NCBI GenBank assembly: GCA_023653785.1
Contig: JAMKCH010041367.1
Coordinates: forward strand, 1 to 64,000
DNA length: 64,000 nucleotides
DNA from: Ophioderma brevispina
Lineage: Eukaryota > Echinodermata > Ophiuroidea > Amphilepidida > Ophiodermatidae
Reading direction: 5' to 3'
In this document: piece after piece, positions 46,030-57,834 of the stretch
How the letters are laid out: each line of letters starts with the position of its first letter
Numbering within the stretch: position 1 is the first letter of the stretch
The notes under the pieces: generated by a model
Seen by the model: only the letters and a program-made list of their open reading frames with translations
What the model was told of the DNA's origin: nothing
Database searches by the model: none
Position numbers and translations under genes: made by a program

Positions 46030-46620
46030 GATCGAAAACATTGCTCCAAATTTTCCACTTAGATTTTCATTACACTATATAAATTGCAGTGTCTTTGCAC
46101 CTATTCATAACAAAGTCCATGACATGCTTGCTCCTTTGTTACTGTATGCAGAGAGAAAAAGGATTGTTTGGAGGGTAGAAAAACATGAACCTACATGAAT
46201 CCTGTTCTCTCCAGACATTAAACAACACGCAGCATTTCGATAGTTATCAGGCATCTCACACCCAACAGCTAACAACCCTGTTAATTTATTTTTGATCTGG
46301 GAGTGCTCATTTGAGAAGCGACATCTGTCAAGCAAAGCTCGCTATGAAATATGCACCGTTCTTCCCTGAGGCTCAGGATGCCATTGACTTGTTATGAAAT
46401 GGTGAGCAAGGAAAAATCATTTTTCCCATCACAATTATTGGAAAGTGACATTTGAAAAAGAAAAAATAATATGACATGTTTGAACTTGGTTTGAGAGTGG
46501 CGTTATGTCAGTGAAAGTGGGGCTTGTTTAGGAAGAATTCAAGTGGAATTAAGGAATTCTAGGGGCGTTTGTTATGACTGTGTTAATTTCACTAGCATTT
46601 TTAAACATCCTTGAACATTT
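46030..46620. other. No feature recognised
   Basis: Unique-looking sequence before the hAT-like element. Confidence 0.4.
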
Positions 46621-46623
46621 TTC

Positions 46624-47869
46624 CAGGGATGCCAACTCTCCCGTTTTTCCCCCCGCTGGAGACCCCGGTTTTGCGATTGTTCCCCCGTCTCCCGGTTTTG
46701 CTGCAAATCTCCAGATTGTTTCTGTATAATTTCATGAAAGAATAACTAAATAAAGAACAATAAAAGTTAAGGAAAGGGCAATATCTTTCCGCGTAATAAA
46801 AGAACCAGAGATTTGAAAGATTTTCAATATATAAGTCGTTAAACTGCTTCCGACCTTGGCTTCATACCATCGTTTAATCTTCCACTTTCGATGGTTCACT
46901 CACATGAATATTTTGATTTAACCATTCAACTGCTGTAATGCTAAATGTCCTTCTGATGGTATGGTATTTAGTTAACTACTTAACTGCAAACATGCAAGGG
47001 ATATACCAAGAACCAATGCATTGTATAGCGGTTTTGTTTTGCAGTTTTCAAGCTTTAAAAGTTCAGGCCTTGATATTTTCATGTACTTTTTAAGAAATAC
47101 TCTATATGGACTTAGTTTCTATACTTACAGTTCCTTAAATGGGGCCTTTTCAGAACGGCGGAGCTCTGTTCAATCTTTTTCTGGAAAAGCTGTAATTTAA
47201 AAAAGCTCTATCTCATGATTCAGTTCAAATGTGTAGCTAGTTGTCAAGTTAGACCTTTTAAAGTTTAGACTTAGTTTTTAATGTGCTACGTGCTACTGTA
47301 CTTAAACAACATTCTCCATGTGGATTGTGTTCGTAGTCATACGGACAGTTCCATAACTGGGGACAGTCAGATGGTGGAACTCCATTTTTTTTTTTAGGAG
47401 AGTTATTCAAAGAGCTCTCTCATGATGCGTTGTCAAATTATAGCATCCTTCACAAAATTTGGACTTTACTCCTTTTCCATGTAATTTAAAAAATTCTCAG
47501 ATGTACTTAGTTTCTACTGACAGTTCCTTAAATGGGGCTGTCTGACGGCGGAGCTCTTTTTTGTTTTTTTTTTTTGTTTTTTTCCATTTTTCTGGAAAAG
47601 CGGTATTTTATAAGATCTCATGATGCAGTCCATATGTATTTAGGTAGCTTAGTTTTCAATTATGGCTTTAACAGTTGAGCCGTCTCACATTTAAACTTTT
47701 ATAGGTCATTTCTTGGGTCAAATACTGAAACTGTATTCCAAGGTGGAATGTCTGTATTTAAGGGCTCCAAAGTTCTTAAGCAATAGAAATTCAGGAGCTT
47801 TTGGGGCTTTTCCCCCCGACCTCGCAAAATCTCCCTTTTTTTTTTAAATTTCCAATGTTGGCATCTCTG
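46624..47869. mobile_element. hAT-like non-autonomous element with internal tandem repeats
   Basis: CAGGGATGCCAACTCTCCCG at the left and ATGTTGGCATCTCTG at the right (complement CAGAGATGCCAAC) form inverted ends. Inside, a block of about 170-230 bp containing ACTTAGTTTCTA, ACAGTTCCTTAAATGGGG(C), GGCGGAGCTCT, TTTTCTGGAAAAGC and TCTCATGAT recurs about three times between 47100 and 47690. There is no transposase. The flanks CATTTTTC and CTTTATTT do not make a clean 8-bp duplication, so superfamily assignment rests on the ends. Confidence 0.7.
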
Positions 47870-47879
47870 CTTTATTTTG

Positions 47880-49780
47880 CACTTATATTTAAGGTGGTGA
47901 CCCGATCATGGTTCCAATTTTTATATGACGAGTCTCTCTTATACAGAAATTAACCAAAAATGTTAGTTCATCATCTAGCAATATTAGGAAAAGAATCGGT
48001 AGCTCCAACCAATGTGTAGTCTAGCCCGAGGTTCAACATATGCCGTATAAGAGATACGTTCCGGAGAATTATCATTTTTTTGGGGGGGGTGCGGGACTTC
48101 GAAAAGTGACCTTTTTGAAAAATAGTGGACCTAACCCCCCCCCCCCAAATGGTCATTAATGGCTTTTTGAACATTTTCAGCACATCACCGAAAGTGGCCT
48201 TCTGTCAAAAATTTCTTCACTTTAGGGTCCGTGTCCAAAAATTACGTAAAAAGTGAACCTTTTGCCCCCTTTTGTGGAATTTTTTGGGGGTGGGGTGCGA
48301 GTGCACCCCCTCACTCCACCGCCCCCTCGGCGACGGGCATGGTCCTACATTACCCACTGGACCGCTCGACCTTAAATACATAGTCGAACCACCTTTGGAA
48401 TTTTTTTTGTTCTGAGCCTTTAAATTTCACTGAGATATAATGATAAAAATATAAACTTCATGCTGATACCAAAATTCTCATTTTGGAATGGAAGTAAAGT
48501 GTAGGGGGGTCGAGGTTGTTGATGGGAGTCACCCATCTTTTTTGTAGTGGCCTATAGAATGATTTGATTAGTTCACAATCTTCTCTTGTTCATGGTGCCC
48601 ATTTCTTCCTGTTAGTTTAGTTTTGGGTTAAATTTTGTTTACTTGCCATTTGTTTACGAAGATAATTGCCCAAGGCTTAAAGAGATCCAACAAGTGAAAG
48701 TTTGAGAAATTTGTAATCTTTGACAAAATTATTATTATTAATATGTTCCAATGGAATTTCAGTTGATAAGTCAGATTTTTGTTTGGCTTAAATAAACATT
48801 GGGGATTTTGGGCTACTTTGAAGGCCAAAAGCATGTTGAATCCATCCTGGTCTTTACCACAATTGGGCAGTGACTTGTAAGCTACTGTTCTGAAGAAAAA
48901 CAGTTTAAAAGTAAAAAATTAAGCGACTTTTCACCCTGTCCTCATGAATTAAAGCCAATTTCTCTTGCACCTGCTGTTCCCGATCCTCAGAGACCTATAT
49001 TATCTGAACAAAATAAAAGTTACCCTTATTCCCAACTCGATGCCTGGTATTGATTTGATTTAAAAAACAAAAGAAGAAAACAGTCAGGACTAGTCCACAT
49101 TGGGAGCATCATAAGCAGAGCAAAATGGTCCCTTCTCTCCTTCTGGGCTCGCAACTCATCAATTATTTTCGTGCTCCCCAATCAAAACATTCTTGATGAT
49201 TTCTTTCTTTTCTTGTTCCCCTTTAGAAAAGAGGGAATCCCAGTGTCAATGCCATATTCCATTAATACTTTCTCTTCTCTTCTTGGATACCAGCATTGGT
49301 AAACATTGAACTTGACAGAGCCTAAGAAGATGGATGTGTGATTCAGTGTGGTGGGCTACAACAGGAGGTGGGGTCAACTGCGTTAGTTATGTCACTTTGC
49401 ATATCAGGGGAAAATGGACGTGGCGGCAGGTTGGTCCCATGCCGCTTGTTCCCTATTCCAGTGGTGTGCATAAGCGCATTATCTCTGTAATGCCTAGCCT
49501 CCACCTTATGCCCCCTTGTTTGCTGTCACTCTCCCTTGCTACTCTGACTACCCCGGATGCCTTGAGTTGCCTTGAATTCGCTGGTTAGCAATTGTAGTTT
49601 AAACCATCTCGTCATGACTTAGGTATAAATTTGTAGTCATGTATGTTTGTTTTTGGGTGATGTAGGAAGATGCAATCTGATGGTAAGGATGGGGTTGTGT
49701 AGAGTCATATTTTGTTCCTCTCAAGATAGTCTAACGCTTCCAAAATGATGATTATGGAAATTCCTAAGAAGATACAGAAG
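47880..49780. other. No gene recognised; G/C-run repeat fragment at 48060-48360
   Basis: 48060-48360 carries long G and C runs with GTGCGGGACTTCGAAAAGTG and GTGCACCCCCTCACTCC, resembling a decayed interspersed repeat without a partner in this window. The rest is featureless. An 84-codon frame at 49334-49588 has no recognised domain. Confidence 0.45.
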
Positions 49781-49789
49781 AATACTGTT

Positions 49790-50040
49790 CAATGAATGAT
49801 GATAATGATGATCAGACAATGGCATGGTAATTGAACAGCATTGGTGATGGCTGGTGACCAGTAGAAACAGGATGGGGAAGTTGGCTTGGTGAATGATGAT
49901 GATGATGACGATGATGACAATGAGATGACGACGACAATGACTTAGATGATGATAATAGATGATGAGTGCTATAATGATATGACATTATGGTCGTGTGATG
50001 CTACAATGATGATATGATGATGGGATAATAACAAATTTTG
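49790..50040. repeat. GAT-rich trinucleotide region
   Basis: ATGATGATGATGATGACGATG and related GAT/GAC words over about 250 bp. Microsatellite-like and imperfect. Confidence 0.8.
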
Positions 50041-50044
50041 CTCA

Positions 50045-50490
50045 TAATTCGTCAGCGGTGTGGTCATGGGGGTGATGAACTTGCTCATGATGTTCATGAT
50101 AATAATGAGAATAAGTGCTGTCGTCTGCTGCCACCTAAAGCCGCTATCATCATCAATCATGCCATAAATCTTGATAGAACCCTTATTAAGTAGGAAGGGG
50201 AATGGTGGTGATAAAGTCGGCTGTGGATTCACATTCAGATTGTGAATAAGGTGACGGATTGTGTCAAAGCTTATTAATGATTAGATTCTGCATAAGGTGG
50301 GTACGAGTCCGTGATAGTACTTCCATAAGAGACAACATGGACACAACAAGAACCATGAGTATACATTGTCACTTCTGAAGAGGCAGATTATAATGATTGG
50401 TACCATGTAATCTGTCTTTGTGCGACTTCTTAGCGATACTCCGCTCTAAGTAGATGAGTTAACAGTGATCGCGAGCGCATCAAGTATGTG
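50045..50490. other. No feature recognised
   Basis: Continues with scattered ATGATG words and then unique sequence; nothing could be supported. Confidence 0.4.
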
Positions 50491-50498
50491 TACATACA

Positions 50499-50699
50499 CA
50501 TTGGCGTAACTCAGACCTTTGCAAAAGCGGGGGGGGGGGGCAGAAGGATGCCCAAGGCATTTTCTGAGGGGGCTAATGTATCCTTCATCATGGACACTGT
50601 CCAAACGGTCAGTTGACATTTTGGGGGCAAGGCAGGGGGTCAGGATTCTGAGCAGAGGGCACTCCCCCCTGCCCCTCCCACAACTGGTTTCCACCACTG
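50499..50699 (+). mobile_element. Family D hAT-like MITE (D1) with 8-bp duplication
   Basis: Starts CATTGGCGTAACTCAGACC and ends CTGGTTTCCACCACTG (complement CAGTGGTGGAAACCAG). It is flanked by TACATACA (50491-50498) and TACATGCA (50700-50707), a hAT-sized duplication with one mismatch. The interior has a G run and TCATGGACACTGTCCAAAC. Length 201 bp. D2 at 54.7 kb is an inverted, truncated relative. Confidence 0.8.
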
Positions 50700-50984
50700 T
50701 ACATGCAGTATTGCTTTGAAACATGTAAAAAGTGGCTACACAACTAAGTTATTTTCTCTTAAATTGAACCTTTCAGGAGACCTTGGTTTTTCATTTGCCG
50801 ATAATTAAAATCTTAGGGAGACACTTTATGTCGCTTGTTAAACATATATATGGGTTTAAAAAGAATTGCACTTTTGTTCCGTAAACAGTATTAAAAGCAT
50901 ATGAATATTAATTTGTATTAAATTTGTATGATTTTTTTTACCAATACCAATGATACACATTATGACTGACAGCACATCTCAAAC

Positions 50985-51110
50985 TTAGGCCCTAATTAAA
51001 TATGACTTTTGATCATGTCTGGGGCTCGAACCCATTTTACCTATTTTTAATGAAGGTGAGAATTGATGTCTTCTGCTAACGCACTGAGACAAGGTTAATC
51101 CTGAATCAGA
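50985..51110 (-). other. tRNA-like sequence (pseudo-tRNA or SINE head)
   Basis: On the minus strand, GTCTCAGTGCGTTAGCAG (A-box-like) is followed about 50 bases later by GGGTTCGAGCCCC, a good T-arm/B-box. The intervening part, with a long A-rich stretch, does not fold into a convincing anticodon arm and variable loop. It is therefore best read as a tRNA-derived relic rather than a working tRNA gene. Confidence 0.4.
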
Positions 51111-51469
51111 TGTTGGTGCCAATTCCGGATCAGACAGAGTCCCCTCTTGTTCAGAGATTTTCCGAAAACGATTAAAGGTGAGCCATACTAGGCACGTCAC
51201 TTGGAGTAGGTTACAAGCTTTAAATCCGCAGGGTCAGAAATAACAAGAAAATACATCTGGGTGGGTTTTAATAAATGGATATGAAAAACGATCTCTACAA
51301 GAGAAAAAGAATTCTTTGCAGGCCCAAAGAAAAGCTGAAAATGTCTGCTGGTGTTCCCTCAAAAACAGAAAATGAAATAATTTATATATGAAATTTGGTG
51401 TCTTTCAAATAATGCTAAAACAGCAGCCTAATATTGCATGTATGATGGGATAGGCAGCAAATTGTTTCT

Positions 51470-51775
51470 TAGGGCTAATTCCCGAGGAGGGGGGGGGACA
51501 AGTTTGGTTTAGGTAGGGACGTTCCTCAGACAGTTTGGAAGTAGAACCCATATACCAATTTTTTCGAAAAAAGGACCCATAGATATGCCAATTTTGGGCC
51601 AAATTTAACAGATTTGCCATTTTTTAATCAAAATGTTGTCCCTTTTAACTTGGCTTCGGTTCAGATTGAGGAAATTTGACTAATTGTCAGAAAATTTTGC
51701 CTTCCAATTTAGGAAATTCGACTAATTTTCCAAAAATTTGAGAAAATTTAGAAAACTACCCAGTGCTATACCACT
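51470..51775 (+). mobile_element. Family C repeat (C2), hAT-like right end
   Basis: Shares blocks with 5440-5780 (AAAAGGACCCATAGATATGC, GGGCCAAATTTAACAG, ATTTGCCATTTTT, GAGGAAATTTGACTAATT, TTTGAGAAAATTTAGAAAA) and ends CAGTGCTATACCACTG, complementary to a CAGTGGTATAG terminus. The left end is unclear. Confidence 0.55.
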
Positions 51776-51779
51776 GCCT

Positions 51780-52430
51780 CTGGTTATCACATTTCATTTT
51801 TCTCAGGCTGGTTTTGCTCTCTCAAGTGATTGAAGTGCTTATTTTCTACTTATCCCTATGTCTTGTCAGTTGGCACATTCTGGTCATGACATCTTGAACA
51901 GCCTTCTATTAGCCCATTGAACACTACAACATAATTCTAATATCAAAATGAAATCAAATAGACCTATAAATATATTTTTCAATTTCAAACAATGCCGCTG
52001 GCCCTCATCTATTCATGGCTGATGTGATCTCGATAAACTCAAGATGACATGACTATTTTTGTCAACCATCAACACCAAACTCAAATCTAAACACCTCAGA
52101 ATTGTCAAAACACAAGACCAATTACAAGGCAAAAACTTTCTAAAATGATTAGACTAATCAAATTATATTTGTTTTGTATTTTGAAGTATGGTGTTAATTA
52201 ACTCCCAGTTAGTGGTCAATTGTTCACCATAGGCCCGTGGCTGATTTATGTCAAATCGCATTTTTATGATACACATTAGTAACACGGCATGAGGTGTGAG
52301 TTGTTAAGAGAATCGCCATGCGGGATTCTGCTTGCTCATTTATGAATCGCTTCTATTAAATTTGAATTATACACAGGCCTATAAGATACTGTAAAAAAAA
52401 ATAACAGTGAAATAACAGAAAAACAAATTA
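51780..52430. other. No feature recognised
   Basis: AT-rich unique-looking sequence. Confidence 0.4.
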
Positions 52431-52435
52431 AATAA

Positions 52436-52695
52436 GGGAGCGGTCATCATTTACGCCAGGGAGAAGATTAGAATTGAGTGATTTCACTTTATTTGGCAAC
52501 AAATTTTGCAGTCCTCTTCACAACCAAGTTCAAAATTTTGCCATTACTTCCCCTTAGTTTGACAGAATCTCTCCCATTTAAAAGTTCAAGTCCCCTGAAA
52601 ATGTTCATGTTCCCCCCTTTTACTGACATACAACAAAACATTTTCATATCCCCCCTCAATCCCCATTTTCCCCTGGTGTAAAGATGACCGCTTTG
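52436..52695. mobile_element. Harbinger-like MITE (I2)
   Basis: GGGAGCGGTCATCATTTACG at the left (after TAA) and CTGGTGTAAAGATGACCGCTTT at the right form inverted ends matching I1 at 34.8 kb. Interior C-rich words (CCCCCCTTTT, CCCCCCTCAATCC) and AAAGTTCAAGTCCCC / AAAGTTCATGTTCCCC are also shared. The right-hand target site is not intact. Confidence 0.65.
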
Positions 52696-52699
52696 ACTA

Positions 52700-53480
52700 T
52701 TTCTAAAAAGAAAGGCCAATACTTTCGTAATTGTTTAAACTTGATTTGTCAAGTCTCTGTTGAAAGAAATAAAAACTTGAGATAATTGTCCAACCACTTA
52801 CCTTTCTATACTGAATATATAAAAATGTAACCAACCACAGGCCACCTTTGAAAAAACTCAGACCAGACTTTAACAAAACCACCTGGAATTGAAGTTGCCT
52901 AAATTAAACACTTAAGAATGTAATTATATTAAAAGTTTAATGAAGGTGAAACCAAAACTAGAAGACAATTTGGTACAGCCAGTCTGATGTGGCATCAAAT
53001 ATCACTCTGCAAAAGGGATATTTGTAAGAAAAAGTGCTATAGTAAAAATAAACAAAACTCAAAACTCACAACATGGATAAGATCGTTCCACTATCGTGGA
53101 TCCACATCTTTGACAACCTCTAAATTGGACGTCACGTCATCAAGACAGAGTTGTCACAGCATAAGATCGGAATGCCCTTGTGTATCATAAAATGCTATGG
53201 AAAACGACACAATTTTCACTCTTCCATCTTTTTTGCAGTTGTTTTCCATCAAGATAATTTGGGATTGAATGACTACCTTTAAAAATTTTGACAAAGTATG
53301 TAGGCCGTTGTTTCAAATTAAAAATAAGTGGAAAATACTTCATGTCAATATAGCATGAACATTTAATGGTGAAAAACCAACACCTTTGCAGTTAAATATT
53401 CACAGCATGATTTTTTCAACTGATTTTCATAGATTCCAATTTAAATCATTATTTTTGTAGTTGACTTTTCCAATAGTATT
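52700..53480. other. No feature recognised
   Basis: AT-rich sequence with no supported feature. Confidence 0.4.
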
Positions 53481-53486
53481 GTTACA

Positions 53487-53832
53487 GACACTATCAGTGA
53501 TTTGCTAAATCATGCAAATCGAAAAAATCAATCAAAAATCAGATTTTAGCATGTACGTAACAAGTACAGGTACCTAAACATCCCTGCAAATGATAAGAAC
53601 CAGAAGCACCTAATAAGGGCCAGAATCGGATATTTTAGTCATTACTGTGCGAACGGACAACTTACTCCAACACATAATTAAATGGGAATCGTATCTGGAA
53701 CACTGCCGTTTTTTCTTTCTTTTCTTTCAATTCTACAGCTGAAAAGGGTAACTTATGAGCATTCTACAGACTTATCCTTCACTTTGAAGCATTCTGCAAA
53801 TTCAAATATTTTTCAAACTCACTGATAGTGTC
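53487..53832 (+). mobile_element. Family E MITE (E2), intact ends
   Basis: Perfect 14-bp inverted ends: GACACTATCAGTGA at 53487-53500 and TCACTGATAGTGTC at 53819-53832. TTAA follows at 53834-53837 (after one T) and TTAC precedes, consistent with a TTAA site. Length 346 bp, non-coding. It serves as the unsplit reference for E1. Confidence 0.85.
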
Positions 53833-53839
53833 TTTAACA

Positions 53840-54715
53840 ATATAACATGAAAGACAATATCTTTTTACAACATTTAATTTTCACAATTACTGCTAACAAC
53901 AAAATTGTGAAAATAAGCTGGGCACTAAACCAAAAAAAAATGTAATAGTATGGGCTTGAGTAAAAAATAAACTGTTTGGTTTCCAGGTTTTTGAAAAAAA
54001 AAAAGGAATGAGATAGGGGCTGTTTATAAGTGTAAAAATATTCATATTTACCATATATTAAGAATTCTTGTGGTGGCTGCAATGTCCTGATGAAAAGGAG
54101 AGAGGAGCTTTGTTTTCTACTTTCAGTGAATGCTACACATTCTTTTTACTCGGACCTACATTTGTACCCCTACTTTTCCAAGAATCTCAAATGAGCAGAT
54201 CTTTTTGTTAGAATAGATTGCTCATGCTTACAAAATATCCCAGATATTGTATTACACAAAATGACTACAGTGTCCCAGGCGTCCAGCAGAGCTTTGGGCA
54301 TTCATTGAACCTCAAGAAAACCCCTGTAAACAAACACATGCTCCCCAAAACAACCATACACAAGCAAGTGTTTGTATACATGTCAACAATATAGACCAAT
54401 AAATTGGGCTGATTTTGAGTGACCCATAATTGAACACACAGGGAGGTGGTAAGCAAGATTGGAATATCCTGGGGTGACGTGGGGATCATGGCATTGACCC
54501 CAAGTACAACTTACATATGGACTAGATTGCAATGTTTTTTATATTCCTTGTAAAAAATCATATTTCAGTATTGTTGGTCAATTATGACACTTTCATAGTA
54601 TTTGTGGGATTTGCAGAATGTTTATGAAGCTCTTGAAATGACTATTGATTATGACGGGTAAAAACACTAAAAACGCTGTATATCAATTTTATGTTAATTT
54701 TCTGGGCAAAACTTG
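53840..54715. other. No feature recognised
   Basis: AT-rich; short frames only. Confidence 0.4.
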
Positions 54716-54717
54716 GG

Positions 54718-54869
54718 TTTTCCCCTGCCATCCCCCCACCCCCCGAACTGACAGTTTGTACAGTGTCCATGGAGAACGAAGACCAAATTCCCCTCAGAAT
54801 TCCTTGACACCCACTTCTGTGCCCCCCCCCACCAACCCCCCCATTTGCAAATGTCTGGTTACACCACTG
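54718..54869 (-). mobile_element. Family D hAT-like fragment (D2)
   Basis: Read on the minus strand it starts CAGTGGTGTAACCAGACATT, then TTGCAAATGG, AGGAATTCTGAGGGG, CCATGGACACTGTACAAAC and GTCAGTTCGGGGGG, paralleling D1 block by block. The distal end is missing. Confidence 0.7.
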
Positions 54870-54874
54870 TAACA

Positions 54875-55375
54875 GATCCTCTTTCTCACTCGCTCTTTCT
54901 TAAAGTTGGGACTTTTCAGTCAAGACTTTGTATTGGCAATATTTCCCTTTTAAAGACTAAGTGGTTATCCAGAAAAAAAAACATGCATCTTACAGATTAT
55001 GAAGAAGTTCAAAATATCCCCCCCCCCGCCCCTAATCAGCCCCATTTCATAGGTAAAACCCTGACAATTATTAAGCCCTTTTGTCAATTATGACTTTTTT
55101 GGACTCTTACTTAAAGTGAAGTGGTAACTCTGATGAGGCAAAACCATTTATTTAAGAGCACAAATTATAGAAAACGAAATGTTGTTTTATCACATTTTCA
55201 CAGAAATACTAGATCAGTAGTGTAACAGACGGGAAATCAGGAAAATATGCCCTCGACAACTGACCCCTGTTACGCCTCTTCTGCTTTAAGCTTTGTTGCA
55301 AAATTCTTTGATGGAACTAAGACAAACTAAGAATTTTGTGGGATCGCGGTTCCTCGGCTTTCCCGCCTCGCTATA
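54875..55375. other. No feature recognised
   Basis: AT-rich with short C runs (55018-55027). Confidence 0.35.
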
Positions 55376-55379
55376 TCAA

Positions 55380-55790
55380 AGAATCTAAGCTTGTGCCGCC
55401 CCATGAGACCTTTGACCCCTGGGCAACATGACCTTTGAATCTCATCAGCATATTCTGGATCGCATGGTGCACCTCTGACAAAATTTGGTTCCAATTGAAC
55501 CTCAAGTTTTCAATTTAATCAATTTTACCTTTTAAGCCCATTTTTTCACTTGACCTCACATTGACCGTTGACCTTTCAACATGACCTTATGACCTCCTCA
55601 ACATACGCGGGATCCATTTTGCACCTATGACAAAGTTTGGTTTCCAATTGAAAGTTAAACTTTTCATTGAGGTCATTTTTTAAAAAACTTTTTGTGACAC
55701 ACCCCTCATACTCACATCACAAACACACATAACACGCACAACAGATTGCGAAGTGTTCCTGCCAGCTAAGCTGGCGGCCCACAATAATAC
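55380..55790. repeat. TGACCTTTGACC-rich interspersed repeat
   Basis: GAGACCTTTGACCCC, ATGACCTTTGAATC, TTGACCGTTGACCTTTC and ATGACCTTATGACC recur. CCTCAACATACGCGGGATCC / CTCATCAGCATATTCTGGATC and GCACCT.TGACAAA.TTTGGTT.CCAATTGAA occur twice each, so there is an internal duplication of about 180 bp. It ends near CCAGCTAAGCTGGCGGCCCA, a short stem. This type of GGTCA-rich repeat is common in invertebrate genomes; class uncertain. Confidence 0.6.
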
Positions 55791-55957
55791 ATTCCTGTCA
55801 GAATTTAAATTAAGGACAAATCCTTGAAAGGATTTAATTTACATCTGCATTAGAGATTAGGGTAGGACTCATTGATGATTGTAGATAAGGATAGAGTTAA
55901 GAATGATTTTATTTTTTTTGATTTCAATAATGACACTCACACCTAAAACATTAGCCC

Positions 55958-56416
55958 TGTTCACACGGTCACAACACCTCCAAAGGTTGAAACTCCGGCG
56001 GTGAAAATTTAATCCAACTATTTTACTTCACTCCAAATTGCGTCGACACGATGGCCGAAACTACGAAATCATCCCCCTTAGCCAATCTCCTCGTTCTCAT
56101 TTCGGAGTGTAGACCGGAAGTCACATACCGGAAGCCCTGCACTTTTTCGCGCGTGATATTCAAACACGGAATTTGTCAACTATATGACCTTGCGAGGTTA
56201 GCTCCGCTCACTATCCCCCGAATCCGTCCACACGGCACGACACTCCAAAACACTCCGGAGTGTTATCGGATTGAGCTTCACCCCCTATTTTTTAGGGGGA
56301 TAAAACCCCGCTAGACCCTCTATAAAACTCTGGATTTAAACCCCACATGCTCCACACGGCCAAAACCCAGATCGACACTCCTAGTTTGAAACTCCGGATT
56401 TCACCTCCCGTGTGGA
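55958..56416. mobile_element. MITE-like element with TCCACACGG-type ends
   Basis: CTGTTCACACGGTCACAACA at the left and CACCTCCCGTGTGGACCTCT at the right form imperfect inverted ends. Internal CTCCGGAGTG, AAACTCCGG, CCACACGGC and TGAAACTCC words repeat several times. It is markedly richer in C, G and CpG than its surroundings. An 87-codon frame (56051-56314) crosses it and is not supported as a gene. Confidence 0.5.
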
Positions 56417-56419
56417 CCT

Positions 56420-57195
56420 CTAACTCATGCTCAGCTAATGTTATTTAATACTTTCTGTCAGGTATATCAATTGCCAATTTGACACCATTGTTTTCCAACT
56501 TAGAGTGTATTGAACCTTGCATGTCACTGCATCATTCCTGAAGGTCTTTTCGGGGTCACGCGCTGATCACACTGCATGCGATTGATGTGGGGGGAAAACA
56601 TTGGCCAGTTTTGCAGGGCACAATTCTTTCCATTTCTGTCATGCAGATTTTCATTGGGAACCCTAAATTAGTTGAAGACCTCTGGCTGTATACATGAGCT
56701 TTCCCCCAGGTTTGAATCTGTCATGGGAATTCACCTAGTCCGATTTGGACTATTCAAATGAAGGTTAATTTATTGGTGAATGTTACTGTTAATTAACATG
56801 CCACTGATGTTATGCACTAATGTTCAAGTGATAGGAGTTTAGTTTGTTTGTAGTCTGTGCGGAGTAGAATTGAATGAAACACAAAACACAAAATGTTACT
56901 TTTATTATTATCTACTTGTACACGGTTCCCACAATGAGCAATTTCTAAATATCTGAGATGCTTGAAAGGGAATGAATCTAAAGTTAATCGTGAGTTAACT
57001 ATCGGGTTCTTTTTTTGGGGGGGGGGGTCGTTGTTGTGGCATATCATTCATTTAGGTTAAAGGACTGGGGTGTGGGGCGGGGGCACTGTCACCCACTGCT
57101 ACTGCTCTCGACTTTATGCCAACACCCAAGTCAACCATCACAACAAATCTTAATAGGTGGCCCTCCCAGGTTTTGAACGGGGTGGGGGGGGGGGC
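56420..57195. other. No feature recognised
   Basis: AT-rich with G runs at 57018-57027 and 57183-57194; 57060-57115 has a CACTGTCACCCACTGCTACTG stretch reminiscent of hAT-type ends but incomplete. Confidence 0.4.
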
Positions 57196-57203
57196 TTCTT
57201 TAA

Positions 57204-57750
57204 AAGCTGACTCCAAGATTACCCGAGGATGGCACCTCAATTTTCTAACAAATCATGTTTTTGACCTTATACATAAGATTGTCCACATAATAATCATGTG
57301 TATAAAATAGATCAGCTTAAAGGGGGATGGCCCGATTTAAGTATATGAGATTGTCGTCTTTATAGAATAACCTTCACCCTAAAACCCATCTGTAAAGTTC
57401 CGCCCGTATTTCAATGTTTTGTGTGAGAGGCTGAGAAACGTGATTTTGTAAGCCCCATAGAGTACTGTTTAAATGAATATTGCGTAGACCAAATGGAGTA
57501 TATTTACGCCATAATTTTCAAAACTAACATCTTAGCCTAGATTTCCACAGGGTTACATGAGAAAAATAGTAGCTTTCTTTGATACCATAATGTTTGACAA
57601 TTCCGGGTTAAAAATTTGGGGTTCTGGGGACGAGGGCTATTAGCGATGGGCCATGGACCTTTAAATCGATGTCCTCATCCAAGAAAATCAAAACTTGTAA
57701 TAAAAATCTGGGATCTGGAATTTTCTGTACACAATAGTAGCGTTACCAAC
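57204..57750 (+). mobile_element. Family A MITE (A8), split by a family B insertion
   Basis: TTAA at 57200-57203 then AAGCTGACTCCAAGATTACC, GAGGATGGCACCTCAATTTT and ATGTTTTTGACC. The sequence stops at ATCAGC-TTAA (57317-57320), is replaced by B5, and resumes at TTAAATCGATGTCCTCATCC, AATCTGGGATCTGGAATTTT, TACACAATAGTA. Other A copies read AGCT(T)CAAATCGAAGTCC here, so the two halves fit together across a single TTAA. The right third is lost. Confidence 0.85.
57321..57660 (-). mobile_element. Family B MITE (B5), inserted in A8
   Basis: AGGGGGATGGCCCGATTTAA at the left and CGATGGGCCATGGACCT at the right, flanked by TTAA (57317-57320 and 57661-57664). Length 340 bp, reverse orientation relative to B1. 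Interior blocks TTTCATC-less but including CCATAGAGTACTGTTTAAAT, CATCTTAGCCTAGATTTC and AAATAGTAGCTTTCTTTGAT match the family in reverse. Confidence 0.9.
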
Positions 57751-57834
57751 CGAAAAATTAATTAATCTTCATTAGCGCCTCTTAACAACAACGATACCCT
57801 TCCAAAGTTAGTTAAAGTTACCGCGAGCAGTATT

